From Adiantum capillus-veneris (taxonomy: Eukaryota; Streptophyta; Polypodiopsida; Polypodiales; Pteridaceae): 64,000 nucleotides of DNA. The translations under genes were made by a program, and so were the position numbers. Of the stretch, positions 1 to 13,470 are shown in pieces. The stretch's first letter is position 1. Each line of letters starts with the position of its first letter. The stretch is from the NCBI GenBank assembly GCA_014529385.2, contig CM043946.1, positions 17,622,077 to 17,686,076 of the forward strand, given 5' to 3'. The notes below the pieces were generated by a model. That model saw only the letters and a list, made by a program, of their open reading frames with translations, did no database searches and was not told the origin of the DNA.

Positions 1-225
1 CTCCATCATCAATAAATTGAGGTTTGGTGCATCAAAGGCATGCTTCAACGTTCAAATCTTCGTCCTTCCACTTGTGCGATACGGTTTAGTGAATTCAAGG
101 TGACTTGTGTATTTTGAGTTCTATCATTTGATCTTGCTTTAGAAAGTGTTTTAGTGTGTTTTCATTGCCAATTTTGTGTCCATTGTAAGAGGGTATTGTA
201 GTGAGAGGTCTCCCACACCCTAAGA

Positions 226-300
<75 letters not shown>

Positions 301-1011
301 CAATGTTTAGCATTCACTAAGCATTGAGTGAGTTTTTGTACAAGCACTACGATAGCAACATAACAAACCATCTCCATTTTCAAGTCACAAATAAGGTATT
401 ACGCAAGATCCATTCCTCTCTCTCTTCCCTTTTCTCTAGCTCTCTCTAGTCCATTTTGTGTGTGTCTTGGTGCGAGGTTGCTTGTGGGTGTTTTTTGTGG
501 TGTATCTTCTTGGTTGTGACAAAATCTCTCTTGCGTCCTAGTTCGTATACCATAACTAGGTGGTGCCCCCATCTTGTTTGGGTTTGGCTGTGGGTTTGTT
601 GTTGTGTTGTGCTTGTGGTTTCCCCAGCCCCAATTGAGCAGCACAGGAGCCTTGAGGGGTGTTTAGAGGTCGTCTCTCTTGTTGCCTGCCCCGGACCGCC
701 TCAATAGAAACATAATATTCTTATAGAACTTACCAAGAAGTAAACAATGCTCAACAAAGAAGAAAACTTGTGAGTTGACTATTGCTAATACTGAGGGTGC
801 ATCTAATGAAGAAGCTACCTGATGCTACGTGTCTCAACAACAACTTAGCCTTAGCTGGCCCTTATTCTCAATAGAGGCCTTCATAGTCATCAGACCGGTT
901 GCCACTGCTTGGAGGATCATACAGCCTAGCTTGGTGCTTATATTGTCGTTCATATCCTTCTAGTTCTCCACTATCCTTGTGGTCTTGGCCATTATCACAC
1001 TCTTTAGAGTG
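1..1011. other. Unassigned left flank
   Basis: No supported gene. The stretch holds a (TG)n microsatellite at 229-298 and pyrimidine-rich sequence around 415-450. Read on the minus strand, the part just left of 1012 begins with a short open stretch (Met-Ala-Lys-Thr-Thr) that could be coding of a copia-like element, but it is too short and interrupted to call. The apparent long His/Thr or Cys/Val frames are only translations of the TG repeat. Confidence 0.5.
229..298. repeat. (TG)n microsatellite, about 35 units
   Basis: Uninterrupted TG dinucleotides over 70 bp, seen directly. Confidence 0.97.
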
Positions 1012-1174
1012 TGAAAATTAGTGGTGGAACAGAGAGGGAGGAGATAAACACAACTCAAATATGAGAGTCAAAGATATAATATAATGGAAATATTTATTAT
1101 TCTGAGAACCGTAATGGGATACAATTTGAGTACTTAAAGTACACACACTGGAACTTTAAGGTATTGTTTACTAT
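1012..1174 (-). mobile_element. Ty1/copia LTR, distal part (candidate)
   Basis: This begins TGTGAAAATT on the plus strand and runs to the CTAT that flanks element T1. Taken together with 25917-26662, which ends TGCCAACA, it would make an LTR of about 0.9 kb with TG and CA ends. That LTR would lie next to the copia coding fragment at 27163-28334 on the same strand. The joining is inferred from position and the LTR ends, not from a second copy. Confidence 0.4.
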
Positions 1175-3931
<2,757 letters not shown>

Positions 3932-4860
3932 TTAGCCTTCCCGTCTTGCTAGAGGCATTCATGCTTCTAGCCCTACCTCTGATTCTTTAGTCGCGGAGTT
4001 GGAGGGTCCTCCCTCTTCTGGAATATCTACCATGAACTCTGGATCAAACCTAAGGAAATACCTCTTTAGCCTCCATCCATTGACTCTAGTCTTGTGAATT
4101 CTCCCATCTGCTTCCATCAGCTTATAGCTGCCGTTGTCATAGTGCCTTTTGATGATGAATGGTCCTTCCCATCGGGGTTGAAATTTCTTGTCCTTCTTGG
4201 TGTCAAATCTGTTGTCGTATCTCAATACTAACATGCCTTTTTCCAGGCCCTTTTCCTTAAGCCCTTGATTGAAGGTGAGCCGGCGTCGCTCTGCCTACGC
4301 TGCATAGTGATTGATTGCATCTTTCGTATCTAGTTGGAGCCTTTCCAGATCCAGGATGTGGTTGCGGAGATTTACAATTGGGCGCTATAATTGGCTAGCC
4401 ATGACTCGTAAGCTTGCTATCTTTACCTCAATGGGCATAATTGCCTCCTTTCCGTAAACTAGATGGAAAGGGATGAAACCTTATGATGTTCGAAACATCG
4501 TTTGGTAGGCCCATAGAGCGGCCATGAGATGTTTATCCCAATCTCCTGTGTGGTTATTCACCTTCTTTGTGATGATTTTGCAGATCATTCCGTTTACCTT
4601 TTCTACTAGGCCATTACACTGTGGATAGTATGGTGTGGAATGTCAGCGTGTAATGCCTAACTTTTTCATCAGTTCTCCCACCAAATCACCTCTGAAACCT
4701 GGTCCCCTATCAGATATTATCTCAAGAAGAGTGCCAAAACGGCAACAGATGTGCTCAAATATGAACTTTGCTACCACTTGCAATGTAATGCGGGTGGTGG
4801 CTGCTGCTTCTGCCCATCGGGTCATGTACTCTATATCAACTAGCATGTATAGTTACTTGA
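3932..4860 (-). pseudogene. T1 integrase C-terminal part and core remnant
   Basis: The minus-strand reading at 3959-4234 matches the C-terminal integrase segment seen in T2 at 15529-16110. It shares the pattern Leu-Arg-Tyr-Asn/Asp, then Phe-x-x-x-Trp-Glu-Gly-Pro-Phe, then Lys-Ser/Thr-Arg-Val-Asn-Gly-x-Arg-Leu-Lys. The reading at 4643-4846 carries the core motif Asp-Arg/Lys-Gly-Pro-Gly-Phe-Arg. The element-level function was DNA insertion. This is a fossil. A purine-rich stretch next to the 3' LTR (GACGGGAAGG on the minus strand, near 3934-3950) fits a polypurine tract. Confidence 0.8.
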
Positions 4861-5504
4861 TTGGGCCCTTGGTAGAGGGTTGATTGCATCTATTCCCCAT
4901 TTCTCAAATGGACCGTATGCGATGATAGGAGTTTGTGGCTCATAGGTTAGTGTACGATCACTGGCCACTTGACGGGCCTTGCATGTTTTACACCAATGAT
5001 GCACATCTCTGTTCAGACTAGGGCAAGAGTATCTTGCCTGTAGAATCTTTTTACTGGTGATATCTTAAGCAAAATGACCACCGCAGACACCATCATGGCA
5101 ACTTGAAACTACCTCTGTGATATTGGAGGTTGGTACTCGCCTGAGAATTTGATCCTTGCCTTTACAATACAAATGGTCGTTTACAAGGCGGTATCTTGTA
5201 GACTTCCTTACCAACCACTGTTTCTAACCCCTAGTGTACCCTTCCGAACATTCTCCTGTGTCTAGAAAGCTGATAATATCAGGCATTGCATCACTACCTT
5301 GAAAGAGGGGTAGTTTTAGTTTGATTGCTCCTATGGGAACGTCTTGTATTCTTTCCTTGGCTAGAGCATCTGCCTCCTAATTTTCTGTCCTGGGGACATG
5401 AAATAATTGCACTGCTTCAAACTTCCTTAAAAGATCCTTAACTTGGCATCGTTGACCAAGTAAAACCTAATTTTTACAAACCCAAGTGCCGTTTATCTGC
5501 TTTA

Positions 5505-7205
5505 TCAAAAGCAGAGCATCGCCAAACCATTTAGGCATTGAATTCCTTGCAAAATACACTGTTCTAACCCAAGAATTAAAGCTTCATACTCTGCTTCGTT
5601 ATTGGAGTAGGAGTGTAAGAACTGCCCGATGGAGAATACCCTTTCATGTTGCTCATTGAAAATGACAATGCCAGTTGCAGATAGGTCCATTGTTCTCTTG
5701 TATGCTCCGTCAAAGAAAAGAGAGTGAGCTTTTTCTAGTTTAGGACTTTCCACCATTGGTGTCTCTTCTTTTGCTTCCGTGTTGACCTTCAGCTTCTTCT
5801 CATAGTGGCGATGAGTAAGAATACCCGCTAAACTAGCCCTGGTGGAGTTTTCTACTTGCATGGTGTAGTCAAACTCTTGTAACCTAACTAGCCATTTAGA
5901 GATCCTAGATGAGACATCCATGTGTCGCATTACATACAGAAAAACCTCCTCCATTGCCAGAATCACAAAGGGTCTAGGAAGTAGATAGGTGTGGAACTTT
6001 GTGGTAGCAAACATTAGTGCGAGCACCGTGTGTTCTACTGCGGTGAATCCCTTTTCTGATGGGGTCATGACACGACTAGAGAAGTAGATAGGATGTATGA
6101 AAGAAGTTTGGGGGTCCTTTTGCATTAGTACGGCTCCAAGTGTATCACTTCCTACACTGGGGTTCACATAAAATGGCTCGTCCCATATGGGGGGTGAAAT
6201 AGTGGGAAGCGTAGCTAGGATTTTCTTCACCTCGGTAAATTGCTGCTCATTTTCTTCACTCCATGAGAAGACATCCCTGTGGGTGACTTGTTGTAGAGGG
6301 AGGACCACTTGAGATAGCAAGTGAATGAATTTGCTTAAGTACCTTACCTTCTGAAGGAAAGAGACCAACTGCTTAGCTGTGGTGGGTGACGACAAAGATA
6401 CCAAAGCTTGAATCTTGCTAAGGTCAACCTCAATCCCTTTTGCTGAAATTACATGGCCAAGGAGAGTAACTTTGCTTTCACCAATGTGACACTTATCCAT
6501 GTTGAGCTGGCCACCCAAGATTTGTAGCTTGGTCAGGCCATCATAGACTTTGCTCAAATGGAGAGAGCGTGAGCAATAGATGCAAAAATCATCTATGAAG
6601 ACCCGTATTGACGTTCCAAAGTATGGTTGGAAGACAAACATCACATAACGTTGGAATGTGGCTGGAGCGTTGGTGGGGCCGAAAGGCATCACCCTGTAAG
6701 CAAAGCATCCCCAAGGTGTTATGAAAGTTGTCTTTTTCTGGTCTTCTTCCGCAATGCTAATCTGAAAGTATCCTGAGTAGCCATCACATATTGTGTAGCG
6801 CTCATGACCTACCACTTCATTGAGAGTTTCATCTTGGAACGGGAGGGGAAAGTGATCCCTCTTTGTGGCTGCATTGAGAGGTTTAAAGTCCACACAAACT
6901 CTCCACTTGCCATTCTTCTTTAGTGTTACCACTACTGGAGAGACCCATTCTGAGTCTTCGACGGGGTAGATGAAACCTACCTATAGCTAATTCCTCACTT
7001 CTTTGAGTAGTGCCTCTTGTTGGATTACCCCAAGTCTTCTGAGCTTTTGCATTATGGGTTTACTTCCTTCCTTGAGTTTTATGCGGTGCCGTACTACTGT
7101 GATTCCTGTGATCTTATCATTACCATCAATGAAAAATGTAGTGAAGCTACCTAGCATGGAGACATATTCCTTCCTTTCTTCATCCGTTAACTCATTGGAG
7201 AGCAT
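5505..7205 (-). pseudogene. T1 reverse transcriptase, RNase H and archaeal-type RNase H
   Basis: The minus-strand protein shows in order: Trp-Arg-Val-Cys-Val-Asp-Phe-Lys-Pro-Leu-Asn (RT), Ile-Asp-Asp-Phe (RT catalytic box), and the classical RNase H region (Ser-Ser-Arg-Val followed by Glu-Lys and Thr-Ala-Val-Glu). A second RNase H domain follows, with Phe-Phe-Asp-Gly-Ala-Tyr and Ser-Asn-Asn-Glu-Ala-Glu-Tyr. The second domain lies near 5580-5725 and identifies the Tat lineage. It is homologous throughout to T2. This is a fossil copy with several breaks in the wider pol region. Confidence 0.9.
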
Positions 7206-7244
7206 CCGATGTAACTTACTTGTATCCTCTAAGGATTGCGTACC

Positions 7245-8526
7245 TCATCGTCCTTCTTGGTTTATCGGTGGTGCTTCAGATTGTGTCAATCTTTTTTTGT
7301 CTTTAAGGATGACCCCCATCACTTCAATGCTACTGTCACTCTCTTCAGTTGTTGTTGTTGTCTCTTCTCCTGAGGTGGACAAATAGTCACTGGTGGACTC
7401 ATATTCTGAAGCCTCCAAGATCATGTTGCATTGCTTCCCAGTCCTCATGTCATAGAATATGGACTTCCCTTTAGCGTCCTTCATCTCAATCATTCCGGTA
7501 CTCCAGTCTTGCTTTGCTTCCATAGCCATGAGCCAGGGTCTTCCAAGAATGATAGGGTAGCCCTCCCCTTTGTGTGGCATGACAAAAATGTCTACCTCCA
7601 CTTCTGTATTGAATGCCTTTACTTTGACCGCATTCACAATGCCTACGCATTTCACTCTTATGTTATTTGCCATTTTGGCTCGGCAGGGTGCCAGCCTACT
7701 CACCTCTAGGCCTAGATGGTGCATCATTTTTCACTCATGACGTATATTTGTGCGCCACCATCTATGTAGACGTTTGAGATTCGTTGCCCCTTGATGTGGG
7801 CGTCCATGGTTGGTAGGATGTCATTGAGATCCCTCCTAGAGATAGCCCCAGCTATCCTTGGTTTTGATTTTCTTGTACTTACCATCTTCGTCCATTGCCT
7901 CCTCATTCTTGGTGCAAGATGGAGTAATTGGGACCAAGTTATCTTCAGGCCCTGCATCAACACATCCTGAACTAAGTCATATGGTTTACCATACTCACCT
8001 AGTGAGAAATCCATGATGTCTATCTTCCGTCGCGGCTTCGATGCATGTTTTCTAGACTCACCTTTCCCTTTCATTTTCTCTTCTTTTTGAAAGGCTTCTT
8101 TGTGCCTGGCACGCTTCACCCCCATGGCATCCACTTCTTCTACTTTTGCTTTCCCTTTGTGCTTCTCTCGAACTGGTTCTTCTACCTTTGTCTTTCCTTT
8201 AGCTTCCAAGCTAATAACACTCACTGATTGGTTTACAGCAGGTGGGGGGGGTAGTGGTGGAATAAGAGGTGGTGGTGGTGGTTGTTGTTGTACAGGTGGT
8301 CAAAGGATTTGGACCGGTGGAATCGGCTCTGCTTGCTTGGGTGGTGGTGGTCTTGCCCTTGGCGGAGAGATCTGATTTTGTCTCCCTCCTCTATTGAAAT
8401 TCTACCTTCTTGGATGTGGACAGTAGTACATGCCATGGCTGTGTTCTTCCCCGCAATTATAGCAATGGTACTCTTGCTTTTGACTTCGTTGTCCTCTTCC
8501 TTGTTCTGGATTTTTGACAGGTGCAT
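7245..8526 (-). pseudogene. T1 gag C-terminal part and aspartic protease
   Basis: Minus-strand reading. A cysteine-histidine cluster near 8410-8465 (Cys-x-x-Cys, histidines, Cys) stands where gag zinc knuckles are expected. It is followed by a lysine-rich linker and an aspartic protease with the Asp-Gly-Gly-Ala active-site box near 7745-7760. The flap and end motif Tyr-Pro-Ile-Ile-Leu-Gly-Arg-Pro-Trp-Leu is near 7520-7560. The same order and motifs occur in T2 at 18947-20749, so the assignment rests on both family motifs and a neighbour copy. Fossil. Confidence 0.85.
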
Positions 8527-8705
8527 GCCCTTACTGCACCAGATGTACAGATAAACTCTTGAGTTGGGTAGTGATGCGACTCAGTAGGTCTTGTTGCTCT
8601 TCTGATGCCTCTTGTGGTGGGGCTCTATGAACGGCTGTTGCAGTCACTGGGGTTAGTCGGACTGAGCTTGATTCCTCTAACTCGTTGACTCTTGCTTGCA
8701 GGCGC

Positions 8706-9497
8706 TATCGTGCTGCTCCGCTTCCACGATGGAAAAAAGAGTAAAGAGAAGCATAAAAAGTCTATTTGAAGCTCACACATTTATTGAGCAGTGACCAGGG
8801 CTCGAGAACAAGCAAGGAGATCCATAAAGTGTATGCTTTATGTGGTTATGAAGGCCTAAGCGTAGAGATTTTATGCTTGAAGAAAAGTTTTTACATGTGA
8901 AAGGGCTCTTAGAACATATAAGGCAACTTGGGTAGAGGAAGACATGTGGTCAGTGGTAAAAAGGAAAGTGTGTGAGAGACTTCACATCTTTGCATGAGGG
9001 AGGCCGAAAAAGTTCTATTCTAAGAAATTTTTGTAAAACAGGTTTCTAGACAAAACGGGCCGCGGTAGCAAGAGGAAAAGGGCGTTTTGAGCATTTTTGC
9101 ATCTCACGTACAGAGGCTAATTCTGTACCGATTAGGAGATATTCAAGTTTTTGTGCTCTGCTGTATTGGGGGGGAGGAAGGCATAAGCTTTGAGCACTCT
9201 AATCCTAATCCAAGCTTCCATAGCCCACTCTCATCCAATCTTCCATAGCCAATCTAATCAAAGACACTATAAGCCACTCTAATCCAAGCTTCCAAGCCGC
9301 TCTAATCATGGAAGGAGTTTAAATAATGTAAGCAGCGGTATTGTTAATGATAATCAAGCTTCGGGATCTTGTTCAAGCTGTTAATTTCAAGCTTTGTCTA
9401 CAGTCATTGTGTCTGCTGCAACTGTCTTCCTCACACCTCTCACAGCCAGAGGCCCCGCGCCTTCCCGGCTCACCTTTCGAACACAAATCCCCCGACA
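8706..9497 (+). repeat. NA1 5' LTR
   Basis: Direct match of 12063-12855, ending CCCCCGACA. It contains three near-repeats of a CACTCTAATCCAAGCTTCCA-like phrase near 9196-9300. Confidence 0.92.
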
Positions 9498-9520
9498 TTC
9501 TTGGTGAACCCGACGCGAAA
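9498..9520 (+). promoter_or_regulatory. NA1 primer-binding site (candidate)
   Basis: TTGGTGAACCCGACG starts 3 bases after the 5' LTR end. It has the TGG start expected for a tRNA 3' CCA pairing. The tRNA is not identified. Confidence 0.5.
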
Positions 9521-9542
9521 CGAGCCGGGGTGGGAGGACAAG

Positions 9543-11480
9543 ATGGAGATTCCAGCAGAGTTGAAGCAGTTTATTGAAGAATACAACCTCAATAGATTTG
9601 ATAGAAATCTAGCAGCAACAGATCTGCCAAAAATGTTGGGCTTAGTTCAGAGATGTTTGCAAGAAGTAAAAGCTATGCAGGTAAAAAAGCAGATTGTTGA
9701 TGCTGTAGAGCTAGCACTTGATGTTGTTCGGGAGCAGTATTATCTTTTTCAGGGATATGATCCAGAAGGTTTTATTGCATGTTATGAAGCTGAGATGAAG
9801 AGCCGAAATGTTCTAGAAGATCGGATGATTACAGCTTTTGAAGAGGCTGTAAACTCGGATTTTAAAAAGAAGGTTCAAGAACTGGCAGAAGCATATCCCA
9901 CACGGTGGGAGTATTTTGCAAAGGAATTTATTTACGAAAGCTCAAGGATTCTAGATCGGGAAATAAAGGAGATTACTGAACGAAGTAAGGTTGTCTTCAG
10001 TAAAGGTGAAGGGGATCAGATGCAGATCCTCAACTATGATGAATTCTGGGAGCATATTTCTGCAAGAATTAAAGCCAAAGAAAATTCTAAGCTGGAAGTA
10101 GCAGATTCAATTTCAGAGGAGCTTATTTTGAGCAACGAAGACAAGGTAAATGATGATATTAATGCTGGAACAGATTTATATGAGTTTTTTTCAAAGATTG
10201 CTTGCATGGACGCTACCTCTAATAATGGTTCCAGTGAAGACATAGACTGTGCAACAAGCGGTTTGCAAGCTGTTGACCTTGACATGGGTTATTCTGAAGG
10301 AGTTCATCAAGAAGATGCACCTCTACAGGATATTTCTAAACCTATCAGCACTATAGGCGAGCAGGACAACATGTTTGCTGCAGATGATTGCATAAACAAA
10401 GCTATTATATACACATTAGCTGATGAAGTGACTAAGATTGTGGACCCAGCACAGGATGAGCCTGAGGATGTCAATGAACCTATGATTGCTACTAACAATA
10501 TGCTTGCAGATGTTGCTATCCCAGAAGAGGATTCTATAATCACTGAATTTTTGTCTAGATCTGAAGGAAATGTTTATGACAGTATAGAAGAGCTTTCTGA
10601 TGTGTGTACCTCTTCAGAGGGGGTGCCAGATGAGCCTTTGCAGTGCTATGATGTATTGCTAAGTAACATGGATGCAGATGACGAAGCAAAGAATTATATG
10701 GATGAGTATGAAGATTGCTTAGATTATGCTGATTATGGACAGGATATTGACGTGGATTTTACATCTATGCTTATATACGGGCTGCAAGAGGAGCCAACTC
10801 CTAAAGCTTTGTTGAATGTTGAGACTTCCAAGGGTGATTTTCCCAAGGATGTTATGGATGAAGATCTTCAAGATAAAGGTATTATTCATTATCAACCTCA
10901 AAAACCAGGTAAAAATCTCTCCGATGATACAAGTCCAGGAAGTCCTAAGGTTTTTTGTGATGGCTATGAAGCTAGAAGGGGTGACGCTGCTAAATCATCC
11001 CTAATACATCATAAAGTGCACATGATTTTTCGTTTTCTTGGGCAATGTGCCAAATGTGGCTGGATTTGGATACTATTCCTAGTAATTCTTATGTCAATGA
11101 TGTCCTGGCTACCAGTAAAAGGGAGTCAGAATTCTTTAATTCTTGCTAGTAACGACCTTAAGTTATCAAAAGTTTGTGAGATGTGGCTGCTGCACTATGC
11201 TTCAGGAGAAGCTCTAGTATATTGCGGAGGCCAACAATGCTATGTGATCTTAATGGTATTTGATCCAGGAGATTCGACAGATCTTCAAAGGCAGGTTCAT
11301 TATGGATGGGTATTTTTTAGTATATATTGTGGTTTCTTTCTGCTAGCTCCTGGAATAGCATATTTGGAGCAGAAATTCTTGAAGTTGATTGATACAGGAT
11401 GTGTGTGCTTATGTGGATATTATGTTGCTCCATTATTGGGGCAATTTCTTATTATCCCATTTGATCCTGGGAGCTATTGA
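9543..11480 (+). CDS. NA1 ORF: unknown protein, acidic middle, hydrophobic C-terminus
   Basis: An open frame of about 645 codons fills most of the NA1 interior. I chose the ATG at 9543 because it lies after the 5' LTR and the primer-binding site and has a strong context (AAGATGG). The in-frame ATG at 9369 lies inside the LTR. Residues 1-170 are predicted helical and charged (Met-Glu-Ile-Pro-Ala-Glu-Leu-Lys start; Trp-Glu-Tyr-Phe near 120). Residues about 170-480 are strongly acidic and low in order. The last ~150 residues hold about four hydrophobic stretches (about 494-525, 559-573, 588-610, 620-640) that look like membrane segments, with several cysteines. I do not recognise the family. It shows no gag zinc knuckle, protease or polymerase motif. 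It could be a captured host coding sequence without introns, or a lineage-specific element protein. Existence of the frame is certain; function is unknown. Confidence 0.7.
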   Translation: MEIPAELKQFIEEYNLNRFDRNLAATDLPKMLGLVQRCLQEVKAMQVKKQIVDAVELALDVVREQYYLFQGYDPEGFIACYEAEMKSRNVLEDRMITAFEEAVNSDFKKKVQELAEAYPTRWEYFAKEFIYESSRILDREIKEITERSKVVFSKGEGDQMQILNYDEFWEHISARIKAKENSKLEVADSISEELILSNEDKVNDDINAGTDLYEFFSKIACMDATSNNGSSEDIDCATSGLQAVDLDMGYSEGVHQEDAPLQDISKPISTIGEQDNMFAADDCINKAIIYTLADEVTKIVDPAQDEPEDVNEPMIATNNMLADVAIPEEDSIITEFLSRSEGNVYDSIEELSDVCTSSEGVPDEPLQCYDVLLSNMDADDEAKNYMDEYEDCLDYADYGQDIDVDFTSMLIYGLQEEPTPKALLNVETSKGDFPKDVMDEDLQDKGIIHYQPQKPGKNLSDDTSPGSPKVFCDGYEARRGDAAKSSLIHHKVHMIFRFLGQCAKCGWIWILFLVILMSMMSWLPVKGSQNSLILASNDLKLSKVCEMWLLHYASGEALVYCGGQQCYVILMVFDPGDSTDLQRQVHYGWVFFSIYCGFFLLAPGIAYLEQKFLKLIDTGCVCLCGYYVAPLLGQFLIIPFDPGSY

Positions 11481-12062
11481 AGAGCAACTTGCAGATTCAG
11501 AGATACCATTTATTTTCCTGTAGCAGGTTACCTAGCACTAGGTTTTGTTTTTTATTTATGCTATCAAGAAAAGAGTATTGGATTTTATGGTCAGTAATCT
11601 TATATGGCTAGCTTCCAGTTGACATCTTTGGACAATTGATAAAGTATCTTCACATCTTTTGAGTTGGTTCTGCTACCAGAACTTGAAGTAAAGGACTTGA
11701 CGACTATTCCGTGTGCAGACAGAGTAAGCCATACTTGAGCTTGACAGGGTTCCCTAAAGCGAGCTTGATGGTCAAGTCGTGTGTATCATTAACTGGTGCA
11801 CTTGAGTCTGGCGGGGTTCACTAAACAAGTTTTTCATAATTGAATGCTTTGGAGACACGACATACATGGTTCAAAGATTTGCGATGGACAGCTACCAAAT
11901 AATTGAGCTAGACCATTGCTGATGGTTTAAGCCTTATTTTGTTTTACATATACTTACCAGTTATGTGATCTTGATGGCAAGCCGCTTAAGGTGATTATAG
12001 CCGATATAGATTGAAGACTGGTTGGCACATACCGGAGGCTGTGCAGCTTCAGAGGGGGTGGA
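11481..12062 (+). other. NA1 3' untranslated interior
   Basis: No open frame of note lies between the ORF stop and the 3' LTR. The end is the purine tract at 12051-12062. A short phrase (AGTCTGGCGGGGTTCACTAAAC and a near copy, 11744-11830) is imperfectly repeated. Confidence 0.6.
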
Positions 12063-12855
12063 TGTCGTGCCGCTCCGCTTCCACGATGGAAAAAAGAGTA
12101 AAGAGAAGCATAAAAAGTCTATTTGAAGCTCACACATTTATTGAGCAGTGACCAGGGCTCGAGAACAAGCAAGGAGATCCAGAAAGTGTATGCTTTATGT
12201 GGTTATGAAGGCCTAAGCGTAGAGATTTTATGCTTGAAGAAAAGGTTTTACATGTGAAAGGGCTCTTAGGACATATAAGGCAACTTGGGTAGAGGAAGAC
12301 ATGTGGTCAGTGGTAAAAAGGAAAGTGTGTGAGAGACTTCACATCTTTGCATGAGGGAGGCCGAAAAAGTACTATTCTACAAAAATTTTGTAAAACAGGT
12401 TTTTGGACAAAACGGGCCGCGATAGCAAGGGGAAAAGGGCGTTTTGAGCATTTTTGCGTCTCACGCACAGAGGCTAATTCTGTACTGATTAGGAGATATT
12501 CAAGTTTTCGTGCTCTGCTGTATTAGCGGGGGAGGAAGCCATAAGCTTTGAGCACTCTAATCCTAAGCCAAGCTTCCATAGCCCACTCTCATCCAATCTT
12601 CCATAGCCAATCTACTCAAAGACACCATAAGCCACTCTAATCCAAGCTTCCAAGCCGCTCTAATCATGGAAAGAGTTTAAATAATGTAAGCAACGGTACT
12701 GTTAATGATAATCAAGCTTCAGGATCTTGTTCAAGCTGTTAATTTCAAGCTTTGTCTACATTCATTGTGTCTGCTGCAACTGTCTTCCTCACACCTCTCA
12801 CAGCCAGAGGCCCCGCGCCTTCCCGGCTCACCTTTCGAACACAAGTCCCCCGACA
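12063..12855 (+). repeat. NA1 3' LTR
   Basis: Begins TGTCGTGCCG and ends CCCCCGACA. It is the partner of 8706-9497. Confidence 0.92.
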
Positions 12856-13400
12856 GCGCAGCTTCTTGTCTTTAAGGTGGTCTACTTCCACTGCCAACTC
12901 ATATGTTGCAAGAAACCTTCCCTTCACCTTCTCCTTAAGCGGCGACCACAGGCCAGCAATGAAACGGTCCTTCTTTAGGAAATTAGGCGCTCCTTCACCT
13001 TCCTCCAATGAGGCAACCCATCTCTCCCACAAATCCACAAACTTGGACTCGTAGGTGGCATACTCTAGCAGACCTCCCTACTTTAATTCTGTCATTAGCT
13101 GCCATAGCTTTTCTGAGGTTGTGCCTCCACCAAACCTCTTCACAAAGGCAGCACGTAATACATCCCATGCATTCTTGGTAGCTTGGGACAAAGCATTGTA
13201 CCAATACTTGGCCTCTACTTTCATCAGTAGAGAAAAATTTCATAGCCGTGAGGCGTCGTCATCCTTGTTGGAAACCACACAAGCGATGTCGAAATCATCC
13301 AGAAAGTCGATGGTGACGTCTTCTCCCTTCTTCCCACTGAACGTGGGGAAAAGAAACAGTTGCCATGGTAGTGACTCAAGAAATTAGAAACCTTTTTTTT
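12856..13400 (-). pseudogene. T1 gag capsid-like region
   Basis: Minus-strand reading directly right of NA1. It contains Lys-Lys-Asp-Arg-Phe-x-Ala-Gly-Leu-Trp followed by Thr/Ala-Tyr-Glu-x-Ala-x-Glu-Val. The same motif pair is in the T2 gag (Lys-Lys-Asp-Arg-Phe-Leu-Ala-Gly-Leu-Trp near 20270-20300). This shows that the T1 gag coding region was split by NA1, with its zinc-knuckle end at about 8400. Fossil. Confidence 0.8.
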
Positions 13401-13470
13401 CTTCTTTTTTTTTATAAGATTAATGGCAGAAGCGGCTCATAGCGGCTTTTTACAGGGTTGGGTGGATAGA

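Larger units (their letters stand above)
8706..12855 (+). mobile_element. NA1: non-autonomous LTR element with one long unknown ORF
   Basis: Two direct repeats of about 792 bp (8706-9497 and 12063-12855) bracket 2.57 kb. Their ends form the inverted pair TGTCG/CGACA, with the left copy reading TATCG. GCGC lies directly outside on both sides (8702-8705 and 12856-12859), a likely target duplication. A purine-rich tract (AGAGGGGGTGGA, 12051-12062) abuts the right LTR, and a primer-binding-like TTGGTGAACCCGACG follows the left LTR after 3 bases, so the element reads plus. I count about 28 differences between the LTRs (~3.5%). It sits within the gag region of T1. No reverse transcriptase, RNase H or integrase is present, so it must borrow them. 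The element looks whole. Confidence 0.9.

Noticed and set aside
229-298. TG repeat as a CRISPR-like or regulatory array
   Set aside because: A pure dinucleotide microsatellite without spacers. No CRISPR array is expected or seen in this eukaryotic sequence.
9369-9542. Upstream extension of the NA1 ORF from ATG 9369
   Set aside because: It lies in the LTR and across the primer-binding site. The same LTR sequence at 12727 opens a short unrelated frame, so the extension is not coding evidence.
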